In this document: positions 41,401 to 50,197 of the stretch, in pieces | Numbering within the stretch: position 1 is the first letter of the stretch | Layout of the letters: the number at the start of each line of letters is the position of its first letter | Assembly (NCBI GenBank): GCA_000333855.2 | Contig: CM007314.1 | Coordinates: 394,096 to 454,325 of the forward strand | Direction of reading: 5' to 3' | Length of the DNA: 60,230 nucleotides | From: Endotrypanum monterogeii | Lineage: Eukaryota > Euglenozoa > Kinetoplastea > Trypanosomatida > Trypanosomatidae | The notes under the pieces: generated by a model | What the model was told of the DNA's origin: nothing | The model's database searches: none | What the model saw: only the letters and a program-made list of their open reading frames with translations | Made by a program: the position numbers and the translations under genes

Positions 41401-43157
41401 CGGCTTCCAGAGCCAGCTCTCCGCCCGCAACTCTGATGCCAGGAAACCACCGCTTCGCTCAAGCTGACATGCACAGGGCTCCAGGCATTCCGCTTCCCAC
41501 CTCGCTTCTTTTCCCAGAGGAGACGATATACTTCGGGTCTGAGGATGCGGTGGGAATCTCTGCGGGTGACGCGCTGTTCGCAGCAAATCGAAGTCCCGTT
41601 CCCGCGCGGCGCGGTGAAACACTTACAATGCAGATGACCCCTGACCATAGGAACTACGCTGTTTCACCGATTCTTCCCTCTACAAATCAGCGGACTAGCG
41701 TCTTATTCACGAGTCCGCTATCGAACGTCATCGGCTCCGGGCTGGCAAGCGAGGCGAATGAATTACTTTCATGCGGTGCCGGTGGTGAGATGGTACAAAC
41801 AAGTTCCGGTGGTCGGGAGGCGAAAGCGACTGATGCGCTTCACGAAGGTTCTATGTCGCACGAACCTGTTTCTGCCGTCATCAGGGGAACTGACGTGTGT
41901 AGCGGCGATGTCGACTCATCTGTTGCGCCGCCTCTTGTGCCCACGATGACTATTTCACTTTCCAGCACTGCTGCATCCCCATCCGTGGACGCCAACGTCT
42001 CTGGGAAGAAAAATTACTATTCTGCCTTCAGATCACCTCCGTCTTCACGATCTGTCTCACAGTCACCGCCGTCACTGCGCGTGTCCTTTCCACGATGCTC
42101 TTACCCATCCTCAGCGAATCTTGCCACAGTGAGAGCGACTGTTTCGGCGGCACCAGTGGACTGCCCACTGGGTGCATCGATTTCTCACCCCATGGGCCTC
42201 AGTGGCACTAGGCCAACGGCACGCACCGAGGGGACGCACTCCTCTCTTTCTCACCACCGAAGCCCCCCGCCACAGCTCGTCGTACAGGGATCGCCGCGCG
42301 ATGGCGTGCCCATCGCTTCGGTGGAGAGAAGCAGCGCCAGCGTCTGCCACGCTTCCCGACGTCGTTTTTTTGCCTCTGCGGCAAGGGCGGAGCTCTCCCC
42401 GATGGATGGTTCCATCTTCGCAATGAGCGGCCGTAGTGCGCGCTCTCTCAACAGTATGAACTCTCTCCCATTCAGTTTCAGCGTTACCGCAAATGCGATG
42501 AGCGTCACCGGACAAAACTTCAGTTCACTTTTTTCAGAGGGCATATCACTTCAGCCCTGGGTGCTGGATGGCGTGCAGATCGTATCCACGTTTTCTTCAG
42601 ATTCGGACAGCAGCGGCAGCAGCGACGACGAGGTCGATGCGCGTGAGGGTAGAGTCAGCAGCAGCAACAGCAGCGATAGTGGAGACGCTTGCAACGACAC
42701 TGCGGGCGACTCTCCCAAGAGGGACCTTATACATGTTGACGAGGCGGGTGCCGAGCCCGCCTGTTTTGGGGCCGCAGCTCAGGCTCTAGGGCATGCTTCG
42801 GTACCGCTGTCCATGACGAAGGCCCTGGTGCGGCTCCAGCGCATCGGCCGGGGTTATCTCTGCCGCCGCCACCAACACTTCCTTTTTATGGTCTCGATTT
42901 CCTGGGCGGAGATCGCACTCATACAGCGTGTTGCGCTCGGGTATTTACAGCGAAAGCGCATATGCCTGGAGTATTTCGTGCACTGTGAGGCAAGACGTCA
43001 AATGTCGTACTGGGATCTGCGGAATCGCTCTGCCGTGCTAATCCAGAGCATCGTAAGGGGCTTCAACGGGCGTCAACGGGCGAAGCGACTGCAGCGACGG
43101 GTGTTCACCCGGATCGAGCTGCTCACCGCGGTCGAACAGTTGGACACGGACTCGTGA
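35472..43157 (+). CDS. Very large IQ-motif protein, otherwise hypothetical
   Basis: A 2561-residue protein with no recognised enzyme domain. The start is the first ATG (MLSVAPFSGSPVGAAKVQHL). Most of the chain is Ser/Thr/Pro/Ala-rich low complexity and probably disordered. Five IQ-like calmodulin or light-chain binding motifs are visible: about residue 1464 (VQAVGRGYIARRDLRK), about 1873 (VQRIGRGYLTRRQCRQRYW), and a C-terminal group near 2451 (LQRIGRGYLCRRHQ), 2482 (IQRVALGYLQRKR) and 2522 (IQSIVRGFNGRQRAKR). Before the last group is an acidic Ser/Asp/Glu stretch near 2370-2410. More ordered-looking segments occur near 190-290 and 380-500 (WVPYDVYLSLSASLLHDRAL, ELLYTTSPTGDVVS). IQ arrays with long disordered regions are common in flagellar and cytoskeletal proteins of trypanosomatids; location and partner here are inferred. 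Confidence 0.85.
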   Translation: MLSVAPFSGSPVGAAKVQHLTSGGSQGCSDSRRTVMPPHLCFSSSRPRGSAHIRANGGGQAASKSSTSTDRRPRSTKNRRTLASEDTSKASSTARTASWMTQGATESATTAEEARTETPSLVLPSSQLPPKLMNTVYQSPSSISSMSSSSAAIAGCGSAGADAHTLQILRAPQSSLPVTSSDDGGSWSVSFQSNAAPTLADSPWVPYDVYLSLSASLLHDRALQDRVATLCCPMTWSEGGHSKLVDVRSVLPFFRHGDAVVPPATSTTTMVTATSAFPSSLQSPSLRSTRQGLPSDEAQRASFPLFCLLGAKMCTISRRTHCICSIHSPRVPIAERFAMGSDQRGGVCSHTRNSDDTAGSPYPARQQDHAARLCGGAETVPPHRGGCRDDVLLLFAEQLIDSIPTFPVELLYTTSPTGDVVSAPPVDAAVYWDSWQRTPRTVRRTVSYDKIWSVVPLSRLVAMLQRWGVSPAVAIRRLCARALCSCALPLESRGDFHSMSTTVCAVPQDGREAMTAEAMPRTGGALRRLPLSLEESNSCLFASKSSAQMECKRAEGLQQPLAGSLAGGSAAFVSFSTDIGATLVREVCASSVGGTSAVPRTPANMSTCSGRATAVECDNSGPTRHPSHDVFLSNSLKGDTDSSLHPYNALGVSSFVSTAADGNHLGQAHRYEIPSPLPRALSSTQSFGSFTSLQAAASGVPLRRSSTPSLHHQRLQYQSSPKSSLRLRLLASLSLASANRRHRTTKSVPVLNPRYYRHATSPVIAGSRGTVDSSSDVLAHPYQMPASEETQHLGIQSRRGHIGRGTCHSRHDINNQRTRALNGLVDSLRITSFVDKRGQGGVSVGRLAMGDSLVSQRAAHNAAKSKPAVTPPTREGTHFSLGARQRTEQVTMYLQTLTSAAAHQRAGVPPKASYDKSQQRLQRSTDRRGANEFLTTASRGTGPSRTGSSCDGAGVDGEGNLSFGRGCVDSGGAGVRRVPMPPSSPRQNQPHLYASPHTNILQDYSTSINAQRGFTLSTGSGRTHAAALGDPVAGFCSMQGDRKAYGCSDARIVTDVAPSPCLGASMVPSMPTSSEGSLVSLATVSAVIPDTHSPHHPKEVSDVRANSCTADGADRSAIEKLPSAPCTPSLPSNTLASLKALLHLASTSSSMRACGPLNRYSKPSAPPISSCLQEDTDVCPRPCVPPELSSGPLSFPSHPTPYPPAGAEHPRTAAAVGLSHDGYRTTDTTALSPTVDVPLLVQPPSLIPHAPNEVVMSYGAAVPSADHLSRGPSRAEGSADRHLRVERATVGRSILSMSDLSFSKGGTSHTQPIRANAGGSGAPPRPVAEPTVPDDPQLHIPCGGQTSRACDGGMPGSVRRNGTAPLTASILIPTTSPDNHPSVASPHSNLGSADLLVSTSHEDAEWPTFLPSSLLGSTLAITTHFSSDADDPRTAISNSPSADSESVLQWADTAALLLNLAACVVQAVGRGYIARRDLRKQSPAAASDQHQGCGAVTPSVMPSSPHTLSTVNLATTSCPTEFPNVSSAPLIVRDEEVVTPRQGPPPPLNGFSPPLTSPAIGTATMTATVSRASRLAARHFPLRARTLPRRRSNAASQTLPVSSKISSLLHTAAVTRSYPNELVGSSELRPKQSVCLTDTGVLKESSASQSQCLSSMRDQRVISTSENSGVPTPACAVGATGLPTAPPDEADTTAVAGADACSPPVALSFSVATSKHTFCASLDSVPQRSDSGAGNEHQPAGPGTLLDNSTSDEQSGAAARARGLVDSGTLVSSAVSPPPLHVASLKVSSVCEGTASVASHDSTEGWMGILPPPFSGTPSSTMTFVEQAVAKGPSRRPKAGEAHRSMCLKASQSVSGVLSSQSFRGTNPVVVADVLQVQRIGRGYLTRRQCRQRYWEEHEERSLDLLLQRVLLQAPIPFVGETPVKEKDKACGIGDEHIVSGVSTMASVITGLCSNSSSSQTSDRISSTPSLPPSTPSASRASSPPATLMPGNHRFAQADMHRAPGIPLPTSLLFPEETIYFGSEDAVGISAGDALFAANRSPVPARRGETLTMQMTPDHRNYAVSPILPSTNQRTSVLFTSPLSNVIGSGLASEANELLSCGAGGEMVQTSSGGREAKATDALHEGSMSHEPVSAVIRGTDVCSGDVDSSVAPPLVPTMTISLSSTAASPSVDANVSGKKNYYSAFRSPPSSRSVSQSPPSLRVSFPRCSYPSSANLATVRATVSAAPVDCPLGASISHPMGLSGTRPTARTEGTHSSLSHHRSPPPQLVVQGSPRDGVPIASVERSSASVCHASRRRFFASAARAELSPMDGSIFAMSGRSARSLNSMNSLPFSFSVTANAMSVTGQNFSSLFSEGISLQPWVLDGVQIVSTFSSDSDSSGSSDDEVDAREGRVSSSNSSDSGDACNDTAGDSPKRDLIHVDEAGAEPACFGAAAQALGHASVPLSMTKALVRLQRIGRGYLCRRHQHFLFMVSISWAEIALIQRVALGYLQRKRICLEYFVHCEARRQMSYWDLRNRSAVLIQSIVRGFNGRQRAKRLQRRVFTRIELLTAVEQLDTDS

Positions 43158-43449
43158 GTGTCACCCGAGGAAGATCAAGATATGACGGAGAAGAAGATAT
43201 CTCCCCCCCTCCCCCAAAGCAAGCAAGCAAACAAAAATGCTTCTTCATAAGGAGTGCCCCAAAGGCGAAGAATGATAGTAGGAAAGATCTGCCATGCTAG
43301 ATCTAGATATTTATGCACGATCTGTGTCACGATCTTTTCTTCTAACGACAAGACGTCGTGAGTGCTTCTTCAAATCCTGGTCGCTGCGGTGTGATGCGCT
43401 GATCCCGTTTTTTTTTTTTTGTGAGTGTTTGTCGCGGAGCGCTACCCCC

Positions 43450-44110
43450 TCCTCTGAGAGTGACTGCTCTGTTTTTGTCATGGCACGAGCCCCGCCACCT
43501 ACATCCGTGGCCTTGATGCGTACACAGTGCCGACAGCGGTTGGCGTGGTCGACTGCCTGTTAAAGGAAAGGCTCGCCGGCGTGTTTGATCTGGAGCGAGA
43601 CGTGGGCGACGGAAAATGCGCGAGGAGACCTCGCTCTGCGCACATGCAAGTGTGCATGTGTGAGGTACGCTGCGCCGCCTACCATCTGACTGGATGCGGC
43701 ACGCGTGCGGGAGGCATGCCGAGAACACGTCGGGCGGCCCCACTGAGACGTCGCAGTCTCCCGTGTGGTAGTTCCCCACCCCGTGTTGTAGAATGCAGTC
43801 GCGTGAGTGCGGCAGGATGGCTTCCTGAGCCGAATCGGCGTACATGTAGACGCGCCCTCTGCTCCCTGCACGACAGCCGCCACGGCTTCTGTCCTTGAGC
43901 AGGACCCTGCGTGCGACTCGCGTGTACAAGGGCGTGTGGTGCGGTCCAGTGTGTTTGACATGGACTGCACCGCACGTGTGAGAGGAGGAGACGAGAGCGG
44001 ACATGAAGGGTCCGTAGCGCACATTTGGCGTGATAGGATGGTCAAGACGGCTTGCCCTATGCCGCTGGTGTGCGGCGCTGGCCCACCAGAGCTCCCCGTG
44101 GGCTGTTGTA
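43450..44110. mobile_element. Possible decayed SIDER-type retroposon
   Basis: About 660 bases of unusually G+C-rich, non-coding-looking sequence in the presumed 3' UTR of the IQ gene, abutting a TG tract. Size, position and composition fit the short SIDER retroposons abundant in Leishmania 3' UTRs, and parts of it (around 43700-43800 and 43880-43960) seem familiar as a dispersed Leishmania sequence. This rests on memory and composition; no alignment was possible. Confidence 0.38.
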
Positions 44111-44127
44111 TACGCATACTTGCCTTC

Positions 44128-44160
<33 letters not shown>

Positions 44161-44171
44161 TGTGTGTGTGT
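44128..44171. repeat. TG-rich microsatellite
   Basis: TG run with one TATG interruption. Confidence 0.9.
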
Positions 44172-45424
44172 TGTTGCTGCACGACGACTGAAAAGTGCAA
44201 GGGAAATAGAGGAGGAGGCACACATGAGGCGGAGTGAGACTGGTGCAGGCGTTTCTTGACGACCTGTTTGGTTTTCCAGAAAACACTTTCAGTAGTTTAC
44301 GGTCCATACAATCTCATCACATACATGCGCGATCGCGTAGACTGCTTTTTATTCTTTCTCACATCCCCATATCCCAACCCGATGTCATTAGTCACCACCG
44401 CAGTCGCCCTACCTTCGTCTCAGCCGTGTCCTAATCCTGTGTTCCAAAGTCAGCGAATCCGTTATCCATTGCCTCGATTTTGTTTTTCTTTCCTCGTTAT
44501 TTCTGTGCACCACCCCACGATTTCCCTTTAGCTTAGACAATAATGTTGGCCTGACCGTTCGTTGCGCCGAGGGAGCTTGGTGGACAGGGAGGAAGGGGAG
44601 GAGCGGTCTAAGCGAAGGGGGGGGGGTTAGCTGTCAGCGGAATACATTACAGGCTCTCTTCCCCAGTCGTATATATATTTCTTACCCTTTCTCTTCAATC
44701 CCTTTCTTTCCCCTTCTTGCCATTAACTTACCCACCCCCTCATCCGCTCCTTGCTTTGTTGTTTTTCTCCGGCTGACTTATGCGCGTGCTTCCCCTCTCC
44801 AAACACACACAAAAGAAACCTCACCCCCTTAGCAGTCTGTCTGCAAATTACAGTCAGGTCACTCTTGCTGCTGCTTTGTGCCTTCTTTGTTTTTGTTCTC
44901 TCCCCCCCGCCTCCGCATAAAACCAACACACCAGTGATACAAACAGCTAGGTGTATACACACATACACACACGCACCCCCCACATATATATATATGCGCA
45001 GGAGGGCAAAACACAAAGACATAAAAAAAAAAGACTGTACGTTGCATACAGACCCAAAAACACCACATTCGATTTATCCGCGCGCCTCCGACACATTTTC
45101 ACCTCGGAGTGTGAACATGCGGTGGACATAAGTGAAGTGTTTATCAAGTAGTACCGCAGCCATACTTTCAAACACACCAGAACCTCCCCCATTCCTGCTT
45201 CCTCAGGCACTCATTCTTCTTCGACGTACAGGTTTTTTTTTTTTCTTGTAGCGCAGCACTTTTTCTTGCTCAGCTTCCCCGACGCTTTTGTTGCCGTTCC
45301 TGCTTGGCCTCTTGGTGGTGCTCTCATCATCGCAGCTCTTTCTCCTTCCTCTCTCCTCTATATCGACAGGCATCGAAGGTAACGCAGCGTCGGTGCACAT
45401 ATTTTCTCCGGAGCAAAAAGGAGC

Positions 45425-45444
45425 CGCTTTTCCCCTCTCCCCAG
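45425..45444 (+). promoter_or_regulatory. Candidate spliced-leader acceptor for the kinesin-like/WW gene
   Basis: CGCTTTTCCCCTCTCCCCAG ends at 45444, 10 bases before the ATG. An AG at 45368-45369 after another CT tract is the alternative and would give an 85-base leader. Confidence 0.5.
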
Positions 45445-45454
45445 GGTAGACTTG

Positions 45455-48400
45455 ATGCTACCCGTGGCGGCACCCACCAAAGGGCAATCCGAGCACAGCA
45501 CCACAACGAATGGCTCCTCGCGATACCGCCAGAAGAAGCCATCGACTATGAATATGGTGACTCCCGATGTGACAAATGTCACCCCCAGCAAAGCATCGAA
45601 GGGGCCAACGACGCTTTTTGTGAAGACTTCGGCCGCACCTGGCGTCAGCGGTACCTCTTCAAGCCCAACTGGCGGCAGCGGTGCGTCAAGCATTGGTTGT
45701 GTGCGTTGGTGTATGAATGTTGCGTTGCAGTCATTCAGTGGTGAGCCATGGGCATTGACATTGCAGCCCGTTGCAGAAAAGGAGGGGACCATCAGCGGGT
45801 CGTTTCGTGAAAGTCGGGCCGACTGCGCTGCACCCATGTCCTCGACATCGTTGCATTCTGCTGTAACCACTGTCACTAGCGCCGGCGTAAGCAGTAGTTG
45901 TGAACAGCCTCCTCAGGCGCAGGAGTCACCTAGCGGGGTATGCGATGGGGGCAGGAGGGGTACTTCTCCGGGATGCACCCCTCCCAATCCACGCATGGCC
46001 GCCTCTCTGCCGCGCGCCGGGCAACTGCTTACGGCTATCGATTACAGCAATCCTTCACCACAGTACCCTGGTGGCCCGGTGGTGGACGCCAGCGTTTTCG
46101 GTTACGACCCACTGAGCGAGGACACTGCCGCGCTGCATCAATGTGTTTCAGCTGTGAACAACCCGCCCGTTACATACGGCGTCGATGATCTGCTGAGCCG
46201 CATCACCAACGTTGAGTTCGTTGCCGAGGAGGGGACTCCGCTGGAGAGCACAGCTGGGATGGTGATGCACTACCGATTGGCGTCCTCCTTGGAGCCGATG
46301 TTCAATGCAACACTGGGTCCAGCTATCACTGCCGTTGTGGACCACTGCGTCAACTCTGTCGTGGTTGTCTACGGCGCAACGCAGGAAATGAAACAAATGG
46401 GTTTGATTGGCACTCCTGAAGAATGTGGATTGCTGCCGCACGGTATTCGCGCATTAATGGAGCGCTTTCTTGAGCGCAAAGAGTACCAACTTTCGAGGGC
46501 GGCTAGCGCCAACAGCCCCGCCGAACCGATTCACGACCGGGCTGCCGCATCAGCTGTTAGTGGTGGCGCCAACGCTTCGTCATCAACTCCGCACCGTGTA
46601 ACAGGTGGCATATGTCCAACAGGCCGATGCGGAGACGAAGCAGTATGTGACAGCGAACACACTGATGGCGCACAAAACCACACCGCTGCTTCGAAGGGAT
46701 GTGGCTTTTTTTTCTCTTCTATCGGCTCCCGGCACCACCGATTTGTGCGTATGGAGGCGACTTTCGTTGCCTTTGACTCAACCAGCGTGGTAGACTTACT
46801 AGATCTATCGAATAAACACGTGGAACTCGTGCTGAAGCTGGCACCTCCGCCGACTCCATCTCCATTCGAGGAGATGACGGACGATGTGAATTCGCCAACA
46901 AACCTGTCCGCCACCACGGACTCGTTCGTGCTCAACGCGCAGGCGATGTCAGTGGAGAACACAAACGATGCTCTCTCGGCGCTCGATGTTGGGCTGGAGA
47001 ACCTTTCCAAGGCGTTGGAGTTGGCGCTGCTGCAGTCCGAGTCGGGGTCATCCTTACTCTTTTCTCTTACTGCCTTTACCGATACGTGCCGGTGCGCGAC
47101 GATGCACGTTATGTGTCTGGCGGAGGATCCGGCCGCACAGACTTGGCTGGCGTCAACTGTGCAGGCTCGCAGTCAGGCGATCCCGCTCGGCGAGGAGCAG
47201 AGCTGGGCATCTATTCAGAATACACCAATGCCTCCTCCTCTGCACCACCATGCGGCGACGATGCTCGTTCCGGCGTTGTGCTTCGGTAACGTGTTTACCT
47301 CCGCTCTCATTTGTGTCTATAATTCTATCACAGCACTGAGCCGGTTGAACCGCGACTTGACCTTAGCCGTGACGGGATACCGCATGCGCACCATCCCGCG
47401 CGTGACCATGGCGAGCTCACGACGAGGGCTGCGGAAGCTTCCACCCAGCTGGGAGGAGTACTTCACGAAGGAAGGTCGGCGCTACTTCATCGATACAGCT
47501 ACCCAGACCACCACCTGGCAAGACCCGCGCATCAATTCTTCACATCGTTTGTCTCGCTCAGGCGGATCGTCGGCCAGCAACCTAAGCGGAGGCGGTTCTA
47601 GCGGCACCAGCAGCAGATCGCACCGTAACCGAGGATCTCAATACCGACCCAGTCGCATCGCTCTCGGCATGGGTGATAAAGACTTTTTGGCTGATCGACT
47701 TCAACAAGAGATGCATGGGGGTGGCGTCACTCCCATGGCCATCGGCAGCATCTCGCAGCGGCCTGGAAGAGGTGTGAGGCGGTCTCTCACCTTGGACACT
47801 CCTGACACGGGTGAGGATGTACTTGACGTGGGCATCATCGTTGTGGATACGACGTGTCGACCGCGTGTGCTCATCAACCCCAAAAGCCCCCAATTTTCAC
47901 TGCAGTACCGCGAAGAGGAAGAGCTTCTGCACGCCAAGCAACGGGAGCTTGACAAGGCGGCGGCAGAGCTCCAGCGGAAGGCCGAGATGAAGACGCAGGC
48001 ATCCATTCTTCAAGCCGAGGATGCGAGGGCGCCACAGGATGCTGGCAGGGCGTCTGTGCTGGCGACTGCGAAGTTGGGTGATGCTGGGCAAGTCGTCGCA
48101 GATTCGGCGCAGTTGGTGCAGATGACGAACCTTTTTGACTCCCGTTCTCTTCAGCCCGCTAGAGGGGCTGCTCTCGATGACGTGAATGACGCGGAGCTGT
48201 CGACGCTATGCCGCAGCGGCTCAGTGAACATCGAAGACTTCATTGTCGGGGGTGGGTCTGCCGCGGATGATGATGCAGGGAACCCCCCAAAAGCTTCAGC
48301 TCCTATGGATGCTTCCAGCCAGTTGACTGATCTTGTCAACTCTATCACCAAAGGGGACATCGACAAGTCTACGGAACTCAAAGGTTGCAACGCCGAGGCG

Positions 48401-48982
48401 CGTTTTTATGCCACCGTGCTTCAGGAGCAGACTGCCAGCCCCGCCGAAGTGAAGACGGCAAGCAGTATGCCATCTACACCCACTTCGCCGACTAGTGTCT
48501 CGCAGATTGCGGGTGTTACAGCGCAGGGAGGCAGCCGAGGCACTGTTTCCGCTGTTTCATGTAAGCGAGGCTTGGGCGAGAGCAGCGATGTTCCGCAGTG
48601 CAGCCCGGCGATTTCACCGCTCCCACCAGAGGTGCAGGACTTGGACTCGCTCGTCGACGAGTTCACTCTTTTCTACAGAAAAACGTTTCAGCTCCAAGAG
48701 CGGGTCGTGGAACTAGAATCCGAGTTGGGGAAACAGAAGCTGTCGGCGCACTCCCCATCACCACTGGCATCCGCAGCATCACTCTCAGCCACCGGTCTAC
48801 TTGAGCTGGTTCAGCACATGCGAGATGCGGTGGAGGCTTCCCCATCGGCTGAGGTGCACTCTGTTATTTCGCCAATGTTAGCGACCACCGTGTCCAACAC
48901 ACCAGCATCCGAGACAGCGATGGTGGTGCTTGCGGCCTTTCGCGAAGCGCTGCGGCTTGCAGCACAGAACACCCACACCTGA
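45455..48982 (+). CDS. Kinesin-like protein with degenerate motor domain and a WW domain
   Basis: A 1175-residue protein starting at the first ATG (MLPVAAPTKG). Residues about 80-640 read like a decayed kinesin motor: SVFGYDPLSED (kinesin VF..D region), DHCVNSVVVVYGATQEMKQMG (about 296-316) where GYN-tIFAYGQTGSGKT would stand, GLLPHGIRALMERF, an LFSLTAF strand where the SSRSHAIF region is expected, MHVMCLAEDP where LHLVDLAGSE is expected (about 550-558), and NSITALSRLNRDL. The P-loop GxxGxGKT and the switch II DLAGSE are both lost, so ATP hydrolysis is unlikely. A good WW domain follows at about 661-692: LPPSWEEYFTKEGRRYFIDT with its second Trp in TTTWQDPR; WW domains bind proline motifs. Two short coiled-coil-like stretches lie near 820-865 and 1075-1105. 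WW is certain; the kinesin relation is inference from motif order. Confidence 0.8.
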   Translation: MLPVAAPTKGQSEHSTTTNGSSRYRQKKPSTMNMVTPDVTNVTPSKASKGPTTLFVKTSAAPGVSGTSSSPTGGSGASSIGCVRWCMNVALQSFSGEPWALTLQPVAEKEGTISGSFRESRADCAAPMSSTSLHSAVTTVTSAGVSSSCEQPPQAQESPSGVCDGGRRGTSPGCTPPNPRMAASLPRAGQLLTAIDYSNPSPQYPGGPVVDASVFGYDPLSEDTAALHQCVSAVNNPPVTYGVDDLLSRITNVEFVAEEGTPLESTAGMVMHYRLASSLEPMFNATLGPAITAVVDHCVNSVVVVYGATQEMKQMGLIGTPEECGLLPHGIRALMERFLERKEYQLSRAASANSPAEPIHDRAAASAVSGGANASSSTPHRVTGGICPTGRCGDEAVCDSEHTDGAQNHTAASKGCGFFFSSIGSRHHRFVRMEATFVAFDSTSVVDLLDLSNKHVELVLKLAPPPTPSPFEEMTDDVNSPTNLSATTDSFVLNAQAMSVENTNDALSALDVGLENLSKALELALLQSESGSSLLFSLTAFTDTCRCATMHVMCLAEDPAAQTWLASTVQARSQAIPLGEEQSWASIQNTPMPPPLHHHAATMLVPALCFGNVFTSALICVYNSITALSRLNRDLTLAVTGYRMRTIPRVTMASSRRGLRKLPPSWEEYFTKEGRRYFIDTATQTTTWQDPRINSSHRLSRSGGSSASNLSGGGSSGTSSRSHRNRGSQYRPSRIALGMGDKDFLADRLQQEMHGGGVTPMAIGSISQRPGRGVRRSLTLDTPDTGEDVLDVGIIVVDTTCRPRVLINPKSPQFSLQYREEEELLHAKQRELDKAAAELQRKAEMKTQASILQAEDARAPQDAGRASVLATAKLGDAGQVVADSAQLVQMTNLFDSRSLQPARGAALDDVNDAELSTLCRSGSVNIEDFIVGGGSAADDDAGNPPKASAPMDASSQLTDLVNSITKGDIDKSTELKGCNAEARFYATVLQEQTASPAEVKTASSMPSTPTSPTSVSQIAGVTAQGGSRGTVSAVSCKRGLGESSDVPQCSPAISPLPPEVQDLDSLVDEFTLFYRKTFQLQERVVELESELGKQKLSAHSPSPLASAASLSATGLLELVQHMRDAVEASPSAEVHSVISPMLATTVSNTPASETAMVVLAAFREALRLAAQNTHT

Positions 48983-49741
48983 GGAAAGCTGAGCTCTATT
49001 TCTGGGAAAAAATGAAAAGTGTTTCAGAGTCAGGAGGCGGACGGGAGGGGATTCCCATCACACATCTATGCTATGCATGTGCTTCCGTGTGTGTCTCTTC
49101 TTCTCCCACAAGAATATTCTGTGGGTGGTGCGTCTCATACCAACGGAGGCTGCTTTGCACGATACATTCAGATTTCTTTTTTTTTTTACTGCAGTGATTT
49201 GTTTACTCTTTTAGGTGACGCATTCGTTTCTGCGAAAGGTTCTATGTATTTGTTTGGGTGTGTGTTTGCAGACGGGTCTGGATGCATGCGCGTCCGTGGG
49301 CTTCAAATATTGTGCTTTGCGAATTCTGTGCGTTCTGCTCGTGGTGTGGATTCTTTCGATCGAAAGGCGTGTTGTTCGTATTCTGGGCGTAAGTGGTGGG
49401 GTGGGGAAGACCAGCCCTCAATGGCCTTGACGGGACCGGCGCATGGGCACGTTCGCATTAGCGCTGTTTTTCGATTTTTTCTATAATACGCGTGCATGTG
49501 TGTGCATGTGTGTGTCTGTGTGTGTGTGTGTGTGTGTATGTCTGAGGGGGTGGGCGTGTGAGGCATAACAGGCGAGTAATAGTGGTGAGCTGTTCTGCTC
49601 CTTGACGTTGACCATCTTGTGCTTTTGTGTGCATCCACTTCGAGCCCCTTCTAGCGACAGTGGATTTCCCTCTTCCCGCCAACACGCATACAGAGATGCC
49701 TGTGCTGCACATTTTTTAGCCTCTCCTCTCTCCCCAGCGGT

Positions 49742-49776
<35 letters not shown>
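49742..49776. repeat. Compound (CA)n(TA)n microsatellite
   Basis: CA run immediately followed by a TA run. Confidence 0.9.
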
Positions 49777-49807
49777 CAAAAAAACTTTACAGGAGCTTAT
49801 CTCTCCT

Positions 49808-49849
49808 CCTCCTTTCCCTTCTTTCCCTCCTTTCCCTCCTTTCCCTCAC
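49808..49849. repeat. Pyrimidine minisatellite
   Basis: Four to five tandem copies of a 9-10 base CT-rich unit of the form CTTTCCCTC(C). Confidence 0.8.
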
Positions 49850-50144
49850 TTGTTATTCCCCGTACTTCCGAGATCGATGCAACTTTTTTTCTTTTTCACC
49901 TGAAAGAGAAATCGTTTTTTTTTTTTTTACTTCGACACGTCTTGATGCTTCACTGTTTTATGATCATTATTATCATTCTTGGCTTAAAAAAAAAAAAGCA
50001 GCAACAAGGGTACAGGAATACACTGAAAAAAAAACAAAAGGGGGAAGAAAATACAAGAAAAAAAAGCGATGTTTTTCAATCCTACTCTTTTCCTTTTCTA
50101 AAAAAAAAAAGTATCGCTGTCAATGGAGAGGAAATTTATGTCTG

Positions 50145-50147
<3 letters not shown>

Positions 50148-50194
<47 letters not shown>
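50148..50194. repeat. (TG)n microsatellite
   Basis: Perfect TG run of 23 units. Confidence 0.9.

Positions 50195-50197
<3 letters not shown>

Larger units (their letters stand above)
43158..45454. other. 2.3-kb intergenic region with a G+C-rich island
   Basis: No + strand gene. The 43.45-44.11 kb part is G+C-rich and long frames are open on both strands without recognisable products. A TG tract (44128-44171) follows, then AT- and CT-rich sequence up to the next acceptor. Confidence 0.65.

Noticed and set aside
43342..44307. 321-codon open frame on the - strand
   Set aside because: Antisense to the cluster, includes a Thr-His run from a CA microsatellite, has no recognisable domain, and overlaps other long frames, as expected of G+C-rich sequence without function.
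49808..49849. Pyrimidine minisatellite as a functional acceptor
   Set aside because: It is pyrimidine-rich, but no start codon of a credible gene follows within several kilobases.
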